A DNA stretch of 64,000 nt, taken from assembly GCF_001401755.1 (NCBI RefSeq), contig NZ_KQ474106.1, positions 155,988 through 219,987 of the forward strand, in the 5' to 3' direction. The DNA is from Aquimarina longa SW024. GTDB taxonomy: Bacteria > Bacteroidota > Bacteroidia > Flavobacteriales > Flavobacteriaceae. Shown here in pieces: positions 62,271 through 64,000 of this stretch. The position numbers and the translations under genes are program-made. Within the stretch, counting starts at the first letter, position 1; every line of letters starts with the position of its first letter. The notes under the pieces were generated by a model. It searched no databases. It had not been told where the DNA came from and saw only the letters and a list, made by a program, of their open reading frames with translations.

Positions 62271-63413
62271 ATGGATTTTAAATTATCCGAAGAACAGTTA
62301 ATGATACGCGACGCAGCTCGTGATTTTGCTAAAGCAGAACTATTACCAGGTGTAATTGAACGTGATAACAAACAAGAATTTCCAACCGAACAGGTCAAAA
62401 GAATGGGAGAACTTGGTTTTTTAGGAATGATGGCTTCACCAGAATATGGTGGTGGTGGAATGGATACAGTTTCTTATGTTTTAGCTATGGAAGAACTTTC
62501 CAAAGTTGATGCTTCTTGTTCTGTAATTGTATCAGTAAATAACTCTTTAGTATGTTGGGGTCTTGACACTTACGGAACTTCCGAACAAAAAAAGAAATAT
62601 TTAACTAAGCTTACTACAGGAGAATCAATAGGAGCTTTTTGCTTATCTGAACCTGAAGCTGGTAGCGATGCTACTTCTCAAAAAACTACTGCTATTGACA
62701 AAGGAGATCATTACATCCTTAATGGGACAAAAAATTGGATAACCAATGGTAATTCTGCCGATTATTATTTAGTTATAGCCCAAACTGACAAAGAGAAAAA
62801 ACATAAAGGTATTAATGCTTTTATTGTCGAAAAAGGATGGGAAGGATTTGAAATTGGTCCTAAGGAAGATAAACTAGGAATAAGGGGTAGTGATACACAT
62901 TCACTTATATTTAATGATGTAAAAGTTCCTAAAGAAAATCGAATTGGCGAGGATGGCTTTGGGTTTAAATTCGCTATGAAAACATTAGCTGGTGGTCGAA
63001 TAGGAATTGCAGCTCAGGCATTAGGAATTGCAGCTGGAGCATACGAATTAGCAAAAGAATATGCAAAAGTTCGGAAAGCATTTGGTACCGAAATCATGAA
63101 TCATCAGGCTATCGCTTTTAAACTTGCTGATATGCATGTACAAATTGAAGCAGCAAGAATGTTAGTTTATAAAGCTGCAATAGACAAAGACAATCATGAA
63201 AATTATGATTTATCAGGAGCAATGGCAAAACTAGCTGCTTCTCAAGCAGCAATGGATGTTTCTATAGAAGCGGTACAAATACATGGCGGTAATGGTTTTG
63301 TTAAAGAATATCATGTAGAACGATTAATGAGAGATGCTAAAATCACTCAGATATATGAAGGAACCTCTGAAATACAAAAGATTGTTATATCCAGAAGTAT
63401 TCTTAGAGATTAG
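62271..63413 (+). CDS. Acyl-CoA dehydrogenase
   Basis: 380-residue FAD enzyme that introduces the alpha-beta double bond in acyl-CoA during beta-oxidation or branched-chain amino acid breakdown. Family marks are CLSEPEAGSDA (about 126-136), the FAD/substrate loop NGTKNWITNG and the C-terminal IHGGNGFVKEYHVERLMRDA. The catalytic glutamate is in YEGTSEIQ (about 363-370). This sequence pattern is closest to short-chain or butyryl-CoA dehydrogenases. No electron-transfer flavoprotein gene is adjacent. Confidence 0.93.
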   Translation: MDFKLSEEQLMIRDAARDFAKAELLPGVIERDNKQEFPTEQVKRMGELGFLGMMASPEYGGGGMDTVSYVLAMEELSKVDASCSVIVSVNNSLVCWGLDTYGTSEQKKKYLTKLTTGESIGAFCLSEPEAGSDATSQKTTAIDKGDHYILNGTKNWITNGNSADYYLVIAQTDKEKKHKGINAFIVEKGWEGFEIGPKEDKLGIRGSDTHSLIFNDVKVPKENRIGEDGFGFKFAMKTLAGGRIGIAAQALGIAAGAYELAKEYAKVRKAFGTEIMNHQAIAFKLADMHVQIEAARMLVYKAAIDKDNHENYDLSGAMAKLAASQAAMDVSIEAVQIHGGNGFVKEYHVERLMRDAKITQIYEGTSEIQKIVISRSILRD

Positions 63414-64000
63414 ATTAAAACAATGATATGACTAATATAAAGGTTGTTTTCTAGGTAATTGTGCTACTTATCTTAAAAACAACCTTTTCTAATTTAAAAA
63501 ACTCTTGAGTTCCTATTTAAAATAGTCAATAACCTAAGAGCATATCCTAAGCATTTCGATTAAAAACATCGGAAAATCAAATCCTTAATGGAGACAATCT
63601 CTAATAATATTAATATTTCTAGTATAGAGTATACAGATATTATAATTCTCTAATTCAGTAGCGTATTCTTATTATTTTTATATCTTATATTTTACTAAGT
63701 ACTACAATAGATCCCTCAATATTATCAGTATCTATAGGTATTTTAATTACTTTGGGCAATTCAACTATTTCACACATCATTTTTTAAAAAATAGTAATCA
63801 AGATCTCTAAATTTAGATCTTTTAATACTATTTTCTTAGGTATGTACTAATACAATCTGGATTAAGCTATTTTAACAACAGAAATACTAAGATCCAACAG
63901 AGTTTTTAATCCAGAAAAACAAAACTAATTATAATAATATTAGTGTTTGTGTGATACTTTATAAGCTACGTCCCAAGTGAAGTTCTATCTTTATCTAAGG
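63414..64000. other. AT-rich end of window, no gene seen
   Basis: After the acyl-CoA dehydrogenase terminator there is no convincing coding region. An imperfect hairpin lies at about 63788-63834 (AAAATAGTA / TACTATTTT outer arms, AGATCT inner arms), and a minus-strand 31-codon frame at 63685-63780 is probably chance. Confidence 0.45.
63439..63488 (+). terminator. Terminator of the acyl-CoA dehydrogenase gene
   Basis: Perfect 12-bp stem AAAGGTTGTTTT / AAAACAACCTTT with a 25-nt loop and T-rich end, 25 nt after the stop codon. Confidence 0.7.

Noticed and set aside
63685..63780. 31-codon minus-strand frame (starts MMCEIVELPK)
   Set aside because: Too short to judge, no family recognised and no promoter match; kept only as a note for the window end.
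1..64000. CRISPR arrays, rRNA operons and prophage genes
   Set aside because: Looked for regular spaced repeats, rRNA text and phage structural genes; none were found in the window.

Overview
The window reads as a chromosomal stretch of a marine-type member of the Flavobacteriaceae (Bacteroidota). It is AT-rich throughout. It encodes the gliding and type IX secretion proteins GldJ and PorV, and a secreted peptidase with a type IX C-terminal sorting domain. Many genes are preceded by the Bacteroidota -7 element TAnnTTTG rather than by a sigma-70 TATAAT box. A genus such as Aquimarina would fit, but that is a guess. By rough estimate a six-base-fixed motif like TAnnTTTG turns up about once per 1.5 kb per strand by chance in DNA this AT-rich, so promoter calls here rest on position as well as on the match.

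Layout. 1-8 kb: hpt (cut by the window edge), purKE, an M3 peptidase and a secreted M28 peptidase, with a gene-free kilobase between purE and the M3 gene that may hold two divergent small RNAs. 8.7-14.2 kb: a regulator, membrane protein, methyltransferase, TIGR01777 epimerase and SRPBCC protein, then an ECF sigma factor, two zinc-finger anti-sigma-like proteins (one without its zinc ligands) and a UbiA-like membrane protein. Together these look like a stress or light-response lipid cluster. 14.3-24.5 kb: gcvP, a truncated hemoglobin, a methyltransferase and glycosyltransferase pair, a TlpA-type lipoprotein, a decayed SDR gene, PafA phosphatase and an MlaEF-type transporter. 24.5-35.1 kb: a Panacea-domain antitoxin with a membrane-protein partner, DUF389, manC, SprT and VWA proteins, a gene with no usual start codon, and an 815-residue protein with a degenerate M48 site. 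35.3-45.4 kb: housekeeping genes (SDR, M28, pdhC, pdhA, cdd), then porV, gldJ and murF. porU, which I recall lying between porV and gldJ in relatives, is absent.

The most unusual region is 45.47-53.71 kb. An 8.2-kb block is bounded by imperfect terminal inverted repeats and by a perfect 8-bp direct repeat (ACTAAAAC). The N-terminal and C-terminal remnants of one ISL3-like (ISAon1-type) transposase lie at its two ends, in the same orientation. Between them lie a TPR/AraC-type membrane regulator, a 54-residue lanthipeptide-like precursor, an S9 prolyl-oligopeptidase lipoprotein that could remove the leader, a LanC cyclase with all its zinc ligands, and a decayed IS3-family element directly upstream of lanC. 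No LanB dehydratase or dedicated exporter is present. The locus therefore looks like a compact or eroded class I lanthipeptide system carried inside an IS.

53.8-64 kb is ordinary: a GT2 glycosyltransferase, two identical tRNA-Val(TAC) genes with a 50-bp palindromic terminator, folC, a TonB-ExbD-ExbB operon, the antiporter nhaB, a Glu/Leu-type amino acid dehydrogenase with a structured leader, and an acyl-CoA dehydrogenase.
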